Shown: in pieces, positions 7,242 through 16,448 of the stretch
Layout of the letters: each line of letters begins with the position of its first letter
How positions within the stretch are numbered: position 1 is the stretch's first letter
NCBI GenBank assembly: GCA_046299555.1
Contig: JBKBHS010000003.1
Span: forward strand, 310,001-374,000
Length of the DNA stretch: 64,000 nucleotides
Source: CALKJP01 sp046299555
Lineage (GTDB): Bacteria > Bacteroidota > Bacteroidia > JACCXN01
Direction of reading: 5' to 3'
Position numbers and translations under genes: made by a program
The notes under the pieces: generated by a model
What the model was told of the DNA's origin: nothing
What the model saw: only the letters and a program-made list of their open reading frames with translations
The model's database searches: none

Positions 7242-10200
7242 ATGATGCGATTACTTTTTCTTTTATCCATATTTTTTATAAATCAGTTAAGTATAGCACA
7301 ACTTAACGACAATTTTACAGATGGTGATTTTACAAATAATCCAACATGGAGCGGCAATGATACGGTATTTACCATTGCCAATGTTAGTGGTAATAATATG
7401 CTGCGCTCAAATTCACAAACTGCCAGCAATACCTTTTATTTATCAACACCAAGTACCTTGGTAAATGATTGTCAATGGGAGTTTTATGTGAATTTACAAT
7501 TCAACACATCAAGTACTAATTATGTAGATATCTATTTAATATCCAATAGTGCCGATTTAAAAGCCGCCTCATTTAACGGCTATTTTGTTAGAATTGGAAA
7601 CACAGCCGATGAAATTTCACTATACCGCAGAACAGGAAGCACCAATACCATGATTATTAATGGAACTGATGGTGTTACGAATAATTCAAACAATATTTTA
7701 AAGATAAAAGTAGTACGAACTGCCTCTAATGTATGGACATTGGAACGCGACATTACAGGAACCGGAAACGATTATTTTTTAGAAGGAAGCGTGACGGATG
7801 CAACCCATTTAACCTCTACGCATTTTGGAATTTCTATCACACAATCAACTGCAAGTTTTTTTAACAAACATTTTTTTGACGACTTTTATGTAGGTCCCAT
7901 TATTTATGATACCACACCACCTCAAGTAAATAGCGTTACTGTTGTATCCTCTACTCAATTAGACGTTTTATTTAGTGAAAATGTTGATTTAATAAGCTCC
8001 CAAACACTTACAAATTACTTAGTAAATAATGGGATTGGGAACCCTATAGCAGCAGTTAGAGATGCTTCCAATTTTAAATTGGTACATTTAACATTTAGCA
8101 ATGCATTCACCAGTGGACAAACCAACATTATCACCATTCAAAATGTGCAGGATGTTGCATTAAACACAATGGCAACTCCTCAAAACTTTTTCTTTACCTA
8201 TTATTTAACCGTACCGGCTACTTATCGTGATATTATATTCAATGAATTATTCCCCGACCCTTCACCGGTAGTTGGATTGCCGGAACAGGAATTTGTAGAG
8301 TTATATAATCGTTCTTCAAACAATATTAATTTAGCGGGATTAAAATTTTCCGATCCATCTACTACCGCAACTTTAGGAAATACCATTCTATTACCCGGAG
8401 AATATATTATTTTATGCCGCATGCAAGACACCGCTTTATTTAGCGGCTTTGGCAAAGTAATGGGATTATCTGTATGGCCCAGTTTAAATAACTCAAGCGA
8501 TTCATTATGGCTAAGAGATGCGGGTGGCAATGTAATTGACTTTGTTTATTATACCGATGCTTGGTATAAAAATTCGGCAAAGAAAAACGGAGGTTGGACA
8601 CTTGAATTAATTAATCCGCTCTTGCCATGCAGCGGTGTAAACAATTGGATTGCCTCAAATAATCCTATAGGAGGAACACCGGGCACACAAAACTCTGTTT
8701 TCAGTAATACACTTGATAATATACCTCCAACTATTACCAATATTCAAGTTGTTTCACAAACACAACTTGCCGTAACCTTTAGCGAAAGTATGGATAGTAC
8801 CACATTGGTTAATGGAGCCTATACCATTTCTAATGGAATAGCTATAGATTTTGTATCTCCAATTGGACCAGACTTTACCAACATGAATGTAAATCTGCTG
8901 AATATAATTGATACCGGCATTGTATATACATTTACTGCCATAGGAATAACAGACTGTTCAGGTAATACCATAAGCAATTCCGGCAATAATAAAGTATTTG
9001 GCATTGGTCGTCCGGCACAAAAATTTCAAGTTGTAATAAATGAATTATTTCCAGACCCAACCGGAACACCATTCTTACCTGAAAATGAATTTGTAGAATT
9101 ATACAATACTACCAACCAGGTATTAAGCTTGCGATTTTACAGTTGGTCGGATCAAAGCTCTTCAACCCTACTGCCTGATGTAACCATTTTCCCTAATGAA
9201 TATATTATTTTATGTGCATCAGCCGATGTAAGTTTATTTGAACAGTACGGAAAAACCATAGGCTTAAGCAGTTGGCCGTCCTTAAATAACTCTGGCGATG
9301 TAATGACCTTGCGCGATAATAATGGAAATTTAATTCATCAAGTTGCATATAGCGATAAATGGTACAACGATGATGAAAAAAGAAGACAAGGAGGGTGGAG
9401 TTTAGAAATGATTGACCCAAAAAATCCATGTGGAGAAGAAACAAACTGGAGAGCTAGCGTAAGCAGTAACAGAGGAACACCCGGACAAATAAACTCTGTT
9501 GCAACATCGAATTTAGATACTAAAGGGCCGAATTTATTAGCAGCATTCGCCATTAGCCCCGATACTGCATTACTCCGTTTTAATGAGATTTTAGACAGTG
9601 CATCCGTTTTTAATGCCGTTTATAATATTACCGGAGGAATTACGGCAAATATTATTGGTCAAAAATCTCCTAAAGAAGTGTTATTAAAACTTACCCCTTC
9701 TCTTCAATCAGGAATAACCTACATTGTTCAAGCAAATCAAATAAATGACTGTGTTGGCAACTTAATTGATGCAGGGTTTGCCTTTTTAATTCTGCCTGAA
9801 CAAGGTGAACCGGGAGATATTATTATTAACGAAGCTTTATTTAACCCCAGAACCGGTGGTAGTGATTTTGTAGAAATTTATAATCGCTCCAATAAAGACA
9901 TAGATTTACGCAATTGGAAATTGGCAAATTACGACAAAGATACAATTAGTAATTTGAGAACAATCACTGATGATTATCGCATATTAAGACCTGGAAATTA
10001 TGCCATGCTTTCGAAAGATACTGCTAACATTAAAAAAGAATATCCTTTAGCAGAGAGTAGCACTTTTATACAAATGGCGTCAAAACCAGCATTTAATAAC
10101 ACCTCTGGAAATATTATTTTAATTAACAATAAAGATGAAGTGAGTGATAGATTTGATTACAACGAAAACATGCATTTCCCATTGCTGAACAGTAAAAAAG

Positions 10201-10649
10201 GAGTTTCGTTAGAACGTTTAGATTTTTACAGACCAACTGATGACCCAACCAATTGGCAATCGGCTGCAGAAAGTGTTGGTTTTGCAACTCCAGGGTATAA
10301 AAATTCTCAGTATTTAGAAAGTAATTTCAGCGGAGGAGATATTACAATAAATCCGGCTATTTTCTCACCGGATAATGATGGTTATCAAGATGTTTTAAAT
10401 ATCAATTACCAATTTAATCAATCCGGATATGTTGGTAATATAACCATTTATGATTCCAATGGACGCCTTGTTAAAAACCTGATGCAGAATGAACTTTTAG
10501 GAACAAGCGGTACAATTACTTGGAACGGAATAAACGAAAATAACGAACGAGCAAGTATTGGTATTTACATCATCTATTTCGAAGTATTTGATTTGAATGG
10601 AAAGGTAATCAAATACAAGAAAACCTGTGTATTGGCATCGCGACTTTAA
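7242..10649 (+). CDS. Large surface protein with three lamin-tail domains, Ig-like modules and a FlgD-like C-terminus
   Basis: An 1135-residue exported protein with a signal peptide (1-20). Residues about 30-225 form an all-beta N-terminal domain. Ig-like repeats (PPQVNSVTVVSSTQLDVLFS, then PPTITNIQVVSQTQLAVTFS) alternate with lamin-tail domains starting near residues 327 (IIFNELFPDPSP), 596 (VVINELFPDPTG) and 857 (IIINEALFNP), each with the FVEL/IYN signature. The C-terminal 100 residues (FSPDNDGYQDVLNINYQF) are the FlgD-Ig-like domain common at the end of secreted or gliding-associated Bacteroidota proteins; it is not the usual type A tail. The first two lamin-tail/Ig blocks are close copies, with WPSLNNS conserved in both, showing internal duplication. 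Role unknown; likely adhesive or structural. Confidence 0.85.
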   Translation: MMRLLFLLSIFFINQLSIAQLNDNFTDGDFTNNPTWSGNDTVFTIANVSGNNMLRSNSQTASNTFYLSTPSTLVNDCQWEFYVNLQFNTSSTNYVDIYLISNSADLKAASFNGYFVRIGNTADEISLYRRTGSTNTMIINGTDGVTNNSNNILKIKVVRTASNVWTLERDITGTGNDYFLEGSVTDATHLTSTHFGISITQSTASFFNKHFFDDFYVGPIIYDTTPPQVNSVTVVSSTQLDVLFSENVDLISSQTLTNYLVNNGIGNPIAAVRDASNFKLVHLTFSNAFTSGQTNIITIQNVQDVALNTMATPQNFFFTYYLTVPATYRDIIFNELFPDPSPVVGLPEQEFVELYNRSSNNINLAGLKFSDPSTTATLGNTILLPGEYIILCRMQDTALFSGFGKVMGLSVWPSLNNSSDSLWLRDAGGNVIDFVYYTDAWYKNSAKKNGGWTLELINPLLPCSGVNNWIASNNPIGGTPGTQNSVFSNTLDNIPPTITNIQVVSQTQLAVTFSESMDSTTLVNGAYTISNGIAIDFVSPIGPDFTNMNVNLLNIIDTGIVYTFTAIGITDCSGNTISNSGNNKVFGIGRPAQKFQVVINELFPDPTGTPFLPENEFVELYNTTNQVLSLRFYSWSDQSSSTLLPDVTIFPNEYIILCASADVSLFEQYGKTIGLSSWPSLNNSGDVMTLRDNNGNLIHQVAYSDKWYNDDEKRRQGGWSLEMIDPKNPCGEETNWRASVSSNRGTPGQINSVATSNLDTKGPNLLAAFAISPDTALLRFNEILDSASVFNAVYNITGGITANIIGQKSPKEVLLKLTPSLQSGITYIVQANQINDCVGNLIDAGFAFLILPEQGEPGDIIINEALFNPRTGGSDFVEIYNRSNKDIDLRNWKLANYDKDTISNLRTITDDYRILRPGNYAMLSKDTANIKKEYPLAESSTFIQMASKPAFNNTSGNIILINNKDEVSDRFDYNENMHFPLLNSKKGVSLERLDFYRPTDDPTNWQSAAESVGFATPGYKNSQYLESNFSGGDITINPAIFSPDNDGYQDVLNINYQFNQSGYVGNITIYDSNGRLVKNLMQNELLGTSGTITWNGINENNERASIGIYIIYFEVFDLNGKVIKYKKTCVLASRL

Positions 10650-10704
10650 CTCAACGTAAACAATTTAGCACTTTGCTTGTTATTATTTAAAAAGCATATT
10701 GCAT

Positions 10705-11262
10705 ATGACTTATAACTATAAACTCAAAAACACTGACAAATACGTAAGTGTTTGTGCTATTGGTAAGGAACATTTAGAAACAAATCCTTATTTCAACGAA
10801 ATTAAATTGTTAGAAAATTTAAGGCTACACTCTGCCGGCTATGCAGTATTTGCACGTAACATTCCACAAAAGGATGGAAGCTATAAAAACGAAACCATTT
10901 ATTTACATAAATATTTGGGAGAAAAATTTATCCCTAAACCCCAATCTTCACAACGTTTATTTGTTAGTTTTAAAAACAATAATCCACTCGATTGCCGATT
11001 GGAAAATTTAGAGTGGATATCAATGTCGATGTTGCGCAGAAACCAAACCAAAAGCAGCAATAAAACAGGATATAGAGGAGTAGTACAAACAGGCAAAAAA
11101 TATCATGCTTTTATTTATGACGGAAAAAGAAGAATTGAATTAGGTTCATACGATACAGCTGAGGCTGCTGCTGAAGCATACAATAAAAAATCTATCGAAC
11201 TTTTTGGTAAAACTAAAGGATTAAATAAAATTGAAAATAAAAGCTTACAAAATACATATTAA
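10705..11262 (+). CDS. AP2 DNA-binding domain protein with degenerate HNH half
   Basis: A 185-residue protein with a homing-endonuclease-like layout. Residues about 50-115 resemble the HNH region (YLHKYLGEKF, then CRLENLEWIS), but the usual Asp-His before the Asn-rich loop is replaced by Ser-Phe (VSFKNNNPLD). Residues about 120-165 (GYRGVVQTGKKYHAFIYDGK and SYDTAEAAAEAYNKKS) form a clear AP2/ERF-type DNA-binding domain. A DNA-binding protein derived from a homing endonuclease, probably without nuclease activity, fits best. Start: a TTG six bases upstream is possible, but the ATG at 10705 is preferred. No intron, intein or mobile partner is adjacent. Confidence 0.8.
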   Translation: MTYNYKLKNTDKYVSVCAIGKEHLETNPYFNEIKLLENLRLHSAGYAVFARNIPQKDGSYKNETIYLHKYLGEKFIPKPQSSQRLFVSFKNNNPLDCRLENLEWISMSMLRRNQTKSSNKTGYRGVVQTGKKYHAFIYDGKRRIELGSYDTAEAAAEAYNKKSIELFGKTKGLNKIENKSLQNTY

Positions 11263-11286
11263 TTAAATTTTAATTGGTTAATTAAT

Positions 11287-11318
11287 ACAAAAAGTCTTGC
11301 AGTTGCAAGACTTTTTGT
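11287..11318. terminator. Perfect 15-bp inverted repeat terminator
   Basis: ACAAAAAGTCTTGCA (11287-11301) and its exact reverse complement (11304-11318) separated by only GT. A run of T is part of the 3' arm, so it should terminate transcription from the AP2 gene, which ends 24 nt upstream. Confidence 0.8.
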
Positions 11319-11354
11319 ATTTTGAAAACCTAATTAAACTATAAATAATTAATT

Positions 11355-11855
11355 ATGATTATGAAAAAGGGATTTATATTCGTGTTGTTATTAGTTAGTA
11401 ATTATTTGTTTGCCCAAAGTCCAATTGATAAGGGGAAAGCTCAATTTAATGCCGGCTTTGGTTTATCATCATGGGGTTTACCTGTTTACCTTGGTTTTGA
11501 CTATGGTGTTCATAAAGATGTAACGGTTGGAGGAGAAGTATCTTTTCGTAATTACCGAAATAATTGGAAAGGAATAGCGTATGTTCATAATATTGTAGGA
11601 ATTTCAGGTAACTTTAATTACCATTTTAACAGTATTTTAAACATTCCTTCACCATGGAATTTCTATGCAGGCTTAAACATTGGTTTTTTTTATTGGAATT
11701 CGCCTAGTTTATATGGAGGAGCCACTTCCGGTTTAGGAATAGGAGCACAAGTTGGCGGACGTTATTATTTTACCGACAAAGTTGGTATAAATTTAGAATT
11801 AGGCGGTGGAAATGCAGTTTCGGGAGGTAAAATTGGTGTTTCCATAAAGCTTTAA
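11355..11855 (+). CDS. Small outer-membrane beta-barrel-type protein
   Basis: A 166-residue exported protein of unknown function. The signal peptide is KKGFIFVLLLVSNYLFAQ. The remainder is glycine- and aromatic-rich with alternating hydrophobic residues (AQFNAGFGLSSWGLPVYLGF, GVHKDVTVGGEVSF), as in small 8-stranded OmpA/OmpW-like barrels. The last strand GGKIGVSIKL ends in a hydrophobic residue, although not the typical Phe. Two ATGs compete: 11355 (MIMKK) and 11361 (MKK); the sequence does not decide. It lies between two terminators, so it is a single-gene unit. No neighbour suggests a role. Confidence 0.75.
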   Translation: MIMKKGFIFVLLLVSNYLFAQSPIDKGKAQFNAGFGLSSWGLPVYLGFDYGVHKDVTVGGEVSFRNYRNNWKGIAYVHNIVGISGNFNYHFNSILNIPSPWNFYAGLNIGFFYWNSPSLYGGATSGLGIGAQVGGRYYFTDKVGINLELGGGNAVSGGKIGVSIKL

Positions 11856-11930
11856 TCAATATTAAATTATTTATAGTAATTAATAAAAACCACAAAATTT
11901 ATCAATTAGTTTTTAATTTATGCTACAAAT

Positions 11931-11963
11931 CAAAAAGCGGCTTAAAATATAAGCCGCTTTTTG
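11931..11963. terminator. Bidirectional terminator between convergent genes
   Basis: Perfect 14-bp arms CAAAAAGCGGCTTA (11931-11944) and TAAGCCGCTTTTTG (11950-11963) with a 5-nt loop. T-runs occur on both strands, serving the barrel gene on the plus strand and the 1450-residue gene on the minus strand. Confidence 0.88.
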
Positions 11964-11985
11964 ATTTTTACAGTTTATTATATTT

Positions 11986-14900
11986 CTAATTTAAAATCAT
12001 TTTCACTACTTCGCCATCGCTGGTTTTAATAAAATACAAACCTGATTTTAAATTTTGAACATTTAATTGGTTAACATTTTCTTCATTTAAAATCATCTTA
12101 CCTACAGCATCATAAACCTCAACTGATACGGTTTTATTAAAGTTTACTTCACTACCTGAAACAGGATTGGGATAAATCTTTAATGCCACTTTATCGGTAT
12201 TATTTGTTTTTTCTATGCCGGTTGGTGTTGTTCTAACACCTGTGGCCGGATTTGTTACTAAATATTGCGGTGGATTACAATTATATTCATAAACTGCAAA
12301 AAAGTAAGTTGAATTAGGTGATAATCCGGATAAATTAAATGAGTTTCCACTACCATTAAATACTACATAACCACTACCAAGCTCAGAACCTGTTGAACCA
12401 AAAACAGCATTAGCCGTATATACGGTACCACTAACAGGAGCATTTGCTACTGCAGCACCTTGGCGTGCTACCACTATTCTATTTGAACCATTTCCATTTG
12501 TCCAAGAAAGAGTCATACTTGTTGAAGTAACATTACTAAATGATAAGCTACTTGCAGGCACAGTTGGTGCAGCACATGGGTCTATACAATTAATCAATGT
12601 TGTAACAACAAGCGGAGTTGAACTATTATCTGTGGCTACTAATTGGAAAGTTTCAACCGTATTGTACTGAACATCGTTCCATGTATAAACTCCATTATTC
12701 ATAGCTTGTGGTCCTAAACCACTTGTGCTAGATAATATTCCTGTACCGGGTGTACCTCTTGACAAGGTAATACTTCTTGGAGCTGTATCAATATTATTAT
12801 TTGCATCTACAGCTGAAACAGTAACTGTAAAGTTTTGATTTAAGAATGCAGTTGCAGGAACAGTTGTATAAACTAACTGCGTAGCTGTTACTGAAATTAC
12901 ATTTTGTGTACCATCTGATTCAATTGAAAAATTAGCAACTCCTGAACTATTACAAGCATTTCCAATGGTAACACCATTTTGATTTAAGGCCAATTGAATA
13001 ATGCTACCATCAATAATATTTCCATTTGCTGCAAGTGATATTCTGATGCTGTAGGTTTTAGAGGCATCATCTGGAATTGATTCTGAAAGCCCGTTGAAAG
13101 AAATAGAATTTGATGTTATAACAGCATCTTGTAATTTTAAGGAACCATCAAATAAAGCTGCGGCAGCTATTGTTGTTGTAAAATCAGACACCGTATTTAA
13201 TGTTCCTTGCGTAAAGTTTAATGCCGATATGTTGGTAGGTAAATTATCTGTATCGCCTGAGGCTCCACCATCCCTAATCGTAAATTGCCATACCTGAACA
13301 CCATCAGCTACAGTATTTATTGAACCGGTAGTTGTAGAAGGTATAGTTGCAGTTTCTGAATTAAGCACAGCAATAGCATCAGAAGTAGGAGCTAATAATG
13401 GTGAAGAAGAAACGGTAATATCATCTAACTTTAATCGTGGACGAGAACCGGCAGAACCAGATGCCTGATAATAAAACCATCTTAAATAAACAGCAGACTG
13501 ATTATCGCATGCTGCCGGCAATTGCACGCCTGTAAAAGTTTGTGTATGCCCTACCGTTTGCGATGCCGATGTATATTCAACAGGGCCTGGAACATCTAAC
13601 CATGTTCCATTGCCAATTCGATATTGTAAACGGATGTTATACACACGATTATTATCGGTCTGTACCAATGTTCCACAAGTAAAATCTACTAAAATATTTG
13701 TTCTGCCTGATGTATTTAATCCAAGTACTGCAGCTCCAAGAGTACCGTTTGTTCCGGTATTAACAAATGAAATTCCATCAACACCCAAACCATTTATACG
13801 AGTACCGGATGTTAAATTATAAGCCCCCGTATAATTTCCGGTATCTAAAGCAGCCAATCCCGGATCTTGTGCATTAAAACGATGAAAAATCATATTGGCA
13901 GGATAAGTACTTGCCGGCTCTGTTGCATCCCAGTTATTAAAAACGTAGGGTCCTGCACATAATGCATAAGTTGCAGGTAAAGTTGCAACTTGTGTAGCAT
14001 TACCACTTACTGAAACATTAATCGTATTAGCTCCGGTACTTGTGCATACCACGTTACCGGATTGTGGACCCGAAACAGATGGATTAAAACGTACATACAC
14101 CCATGTTGGAGCTACGGTTCCTGATGTAGGAACTAAATTTACACTTGCTCCAAAACCACTTGAATTACTGGTAGAAACCTGAAAATGAGTTGGTGCGGTA
14201 ATAACAATATCATTAGTTAAAAATTGTCCTGAAACTTGAACACTATCTACATTTGAAGGAGTTCCAACTTGTGTTGAAAAAGCAGCTAAAGAAGTAACGT
14301 TAGTAAAAATAGCAGGCGTAGTTGGTGTAGTAAAACTTGCCGATGGAGGGTTTGCCAATCGATAATCAGCCGGATTACAATTATATTCCACTACTGCAAA
14401 ATGATACGTTACTCCAGGAGTAAATCCCGTAACGTTAACCGAATTTCCACTGCCGTTATAAAGAACATAGCCTGAGCCTAATTCTGTTCCTACTGAACCA
14501 AATGCGGGATTGGCAGTATAGGTAACACCATCAACCGGAGGATCGGCAACAGGGCTTCCCTGGCGACCGATTAATATTCTGCCAGAACCGGTTCCGTTTG
14601 TCCAGCTCACAGTAACGCTTGTTCCTGATGGATTGCTAAATTGAATATTGCTGGCATCCATGTTAGGTTCGTTACATGCAACGAATTTTGGTATGATGGT
14701 TAAACTGTCAATTGCTAATCCATGATCTCCAACTGAAGCAATATCTTCATCAACCCATCTAATCCAAATAGAACCTCCATTGGGAATAGCAGCAAAACCG
14801 GTAATTTCATCAGAAATTAATGTTCTGTTTAAAGGATCATTTCCATTTAATGCACCACTAGTACCGGTTGTAATTGGAGAAATAAAATTTAAGGTATTAA

Positions 14901-16338
14901 AACTTGTCCAGGTTCCTGTATTTAAAGAAGTAGCATCGGTACTTAATTCAAAACGCAATGAATCTGTTATACCTGTACTACCTAATCGCCACTGTTCTCC
15001 TACATAAGTAATTTCTAATGTGTTTACATTATTACCTGTATTATTAAGCAATTTTGCACCCAAGTAAACAGGAGTTAAAGAAGCAGTAGTAAGAGAACCT
15101 AAGGCTCTATCAGCAGATGCACTTAAGCCATAACTATAAGTATCGCCTGTATTTGAGCTACCATTATTTGCTCTGTATGTAGTGTTTGCATTGGTGCCTA
15201 GTTCAAAAAAGTAAATTCCTCTGGAAATATTAGTTTGAGCCGTACCTGTTGTATCTAATTCATCAAATGTAGTTAAAGCGGAAGCTGTATTTAATGCCGT
15301 TAAGACAATGGCCTCATCATCATCATTTATATCAATATTCACTGTTGAAGGAGAACCAATGCTTAACCCTGAACTTACAGAAGTAATTGAAATTATTGCC
15401 GTTTCTAATCCTTCACGTAAATTATCATCTACAATGGTAAAAGTAACGCTACCTGTAGTTTGTCCGTTAGGTATGGTTATTTGGGTATTGCTTAACGAAT
15501 AATCTCCTGCCGTAATACCTACGCCACTAACAGCTAAACTTACAGTTTCGTTTGCTGTAACAGCACTTGCAGCCGTTGCAGTAAGTGTAATTACAGTAGC
15601 ATTAGCTTCGCTACCACTTGATGCAGAAGCGCTAAGTGTAACAGAAGGTGTACTTACATTTTGTCCGGTAACATTTATATTATCAATACCAATTCCTAAG
15701 CTATTACCCGTACCGCTCGAAGGTCTCCACAAAGCCCATCTAAACTGATAATCTGTTGAAGGTGTTAAACCCGTTACCAACAAATTAAATTGAGTAACGG
15801 TGTCTTGCGGTTGAGTTCCTGTGTATAAATTGGCTGAACCGGGCACAGTGGTCCACGTTCCACTTGTTCCTTGTCTGTATTGTAAAACCGTACCAAGTTG
15901 CCTTGTTGATGAATTTCCATTATTGACTAAAATTAAATCGTATGCAATATTTACTGCATTAAACGAACCTGTATTAATAGCAAATACAACTTGATTTACT
16001 CCATTAGTTGCATTTGTACTAGATTGAATAAAAACCCTAGCATCGGTTGAAGGAGAAACCATTTGGCCATATACTCCGGCTGTATTAGAAGGATGTGTTT
16101 GTGTTGTTAATGCATTAACCGTTGCATCACCAGTTGGCACAGATGCTTCGGCTAAAGCCTGTGTAGTTGTTGAACCTCCATTAATACCATTCCAGGCAGC
16201 CATACCTGCCGGCATTGCAGTAAATGTAGCTGAACCAAAATTTTGTGTATAAGGTAAACTTTGTGGTGTTGGATTGGTTTGTGCCACTATTGCAGCAGCA
16301 CTCATCATTCCTAAAATTGAAAGTATTACTTTTTTCAT
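11986..16338 (-). CDS. Giant T9SS-secreted protein with Calx-beta and two duplicated FnIII-type modules
   Basis: A 1450-residue exported protein with a signal peptide (1-20, ending AIVAQ). A beta-sandwich (about 25-225) is followed by a Calx-beta domain (about 230-345; ITIPNGQTTGSVTFTIVDD and a NDDDEA end). FnIII-like modules start near residues 551 and 1252. These two blocks of about 115 residues are copies of one another: both hold SWTNG, GSELGSGYV-type and YEYNCNP-type motifs. The C-terminus (about 1383-1450: IYPNPVSGSEVNF, DAVGK, GLYFIKTSDG) is a T9SS type A sorting domain. Thr/Ser/Asn-rich composition is typical of surface adhesins. Function is not known. It has its own -7 box and terminator. 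Confidence 0.87.
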   Translation of the reverse strand: MKKVILSILGMMSAAAIVAQTNPTPQSLPYTQNFGSATFTAMPAGMAAWNGINGGSTTTQALAEASVPTGDATVNALTTQTHPSNTAGVYGQMVSPSTDARVFIQSSTNATNGVNQVVFAINTGSFNAVNIAYDLILVNNGNSSTRQLGTVLQYRQGTSGTWTTVPGSANLYTGTQPQDTVTQFNLLVTGLTPSTDYQFRWALWRPSSGTGNSLGIGIDNINVTGQNVSTPSVTLSASASSGSEANATVITLTATAASAVTANETVSLAVSGVGITAGDYSLSNTQITIPNGQTTGSVTFTIVDDNLREGLETAIISITSVSSGLSIGSPSTVNIDINDDDEAIVLTALNTASALTTFDELDTTGTAQTNISRGIYFFELGTNANTTYRANNGSSNTGDTYSYGLSASADRALGSLTTASLTPVYLGAKLLNNTGNNVNTLEITYVGEQWRLGSTGITDSLRFELSTDATSLNTGTWTSFNTLNFISPITTGTSGALNGNDPLNRTLISDEITGFAAIPNGGSIWIRWVDEDIASVGDHGLAIDSLTIIPKFVACNEPNMDASNIQFSNPSGTSVTVSWTNGTGSGRILIGRQGSPVADPPVDGVTYTANPAFGSVGTELGSGYVLYNGSGNSVNVTGFTPGVTYHFAVVEYNCNPADYRLANPPSASFTTPTTPAIFTNVTSLAAFSTQVGTPSNVDSVQVSGQFLTNDIVITAPTHFQVSTSNSSGFGASVNLVPTSGTVAPTWVYVRFNPSVSGPQSGNVVCTSTGANTINVSVSGNATQVATLPATYALCAGPYVFNNWDATEPASTYPANMIFHRFNAQDPGLAALDTGNYTGAYNLTSGTRINGLGVDGISFVNTGTNGTLGAAVLGLNTSGRTNILVDFTCGTLVQTDNNRVYNIRLQYRIGNGTWLDVPGPVEYTSASQTVGHTQTFTGVQLPAACDNQSAVYLRWFYYQASGSAGSRPRLKLDDITVSSSPLLAPTSDAIAVLNSETATIPSTTTGSINTVADGVQVWQFTIRDGGASGDTDNLPTNISALNFTQGTLNTVSDFTTTIAAAALFDGSLKLQDAVITSNSISFNGLSESIPDDASKTYSIRISLAANGNIIDGSIIQLALNQNGVTIGNACNSSGVANFSIESDGTQNVISVTATQLVYTTVPATAFLNQNFTVTVSAVDANNNIDTAPRSITLSRGTPGTGILSSTSGLGPQAMNNGVYTWNDVQYNTVETFQLVATDNSSTPLVVTTLINCIDPCAAPTVPASSLSFSNVTSTSMTLSWTNGNGSNRIVVARQGAAVANAPVSGTVYTANAVFGSTGSELGSGYVVFNGSGNSFNLSGLSPNSTYFFAVYEYNCNPPQYLVTNPATGVRTTPTGIEKTNNTDKVALKIYPNPVSGSEVNFNKTVSVEVYDAVGKMILNEENVNQLNVQNLKSGLYFIKTSDGEVVKMILN

Positions 16339-16359
16339 AAGTAGGTGTATTTATTTGAA

Positions 16360-16367
16360 CAAAGATA
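16360..16367 (-). promoter_or_regulatory. -7 box TATCTTTG for the 1450-residue gene
   Basis: CAAAGATA on the plus strand reads TATCTTTG on the minus strand, 21 nt before the start codon at 16338. It matches TAnnTTTG exactly. Confidence 0.65.
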
Positions 16368-16436
16368 GGATAATGCGCACAAATATGTGTTAAATAAGTA
16401 TTAATACTTTTTAAATCATACAGCTTTACAAAACTT

Positions 16437-16444
16437 TATCTTTG
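16437..16444 (+). promoter_or_regulatory. -7 box TATCTTTG placed 4 nt before the uvrC start
   Basis: Exact TAnnTTTG match ending 4 nt before the GTG at 16449. Since transcription starts a few bases after this box, the mRNA should have no leader or almost none. Confidence 0.65.
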
Positions 16445-16448
16445 TGGT

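Noticed and set aside
10699..10704. TTG start for the AP2 gene
   Set aside because: The ATG six bases later in the same frame is preferred; nothing supports the extra two residues.
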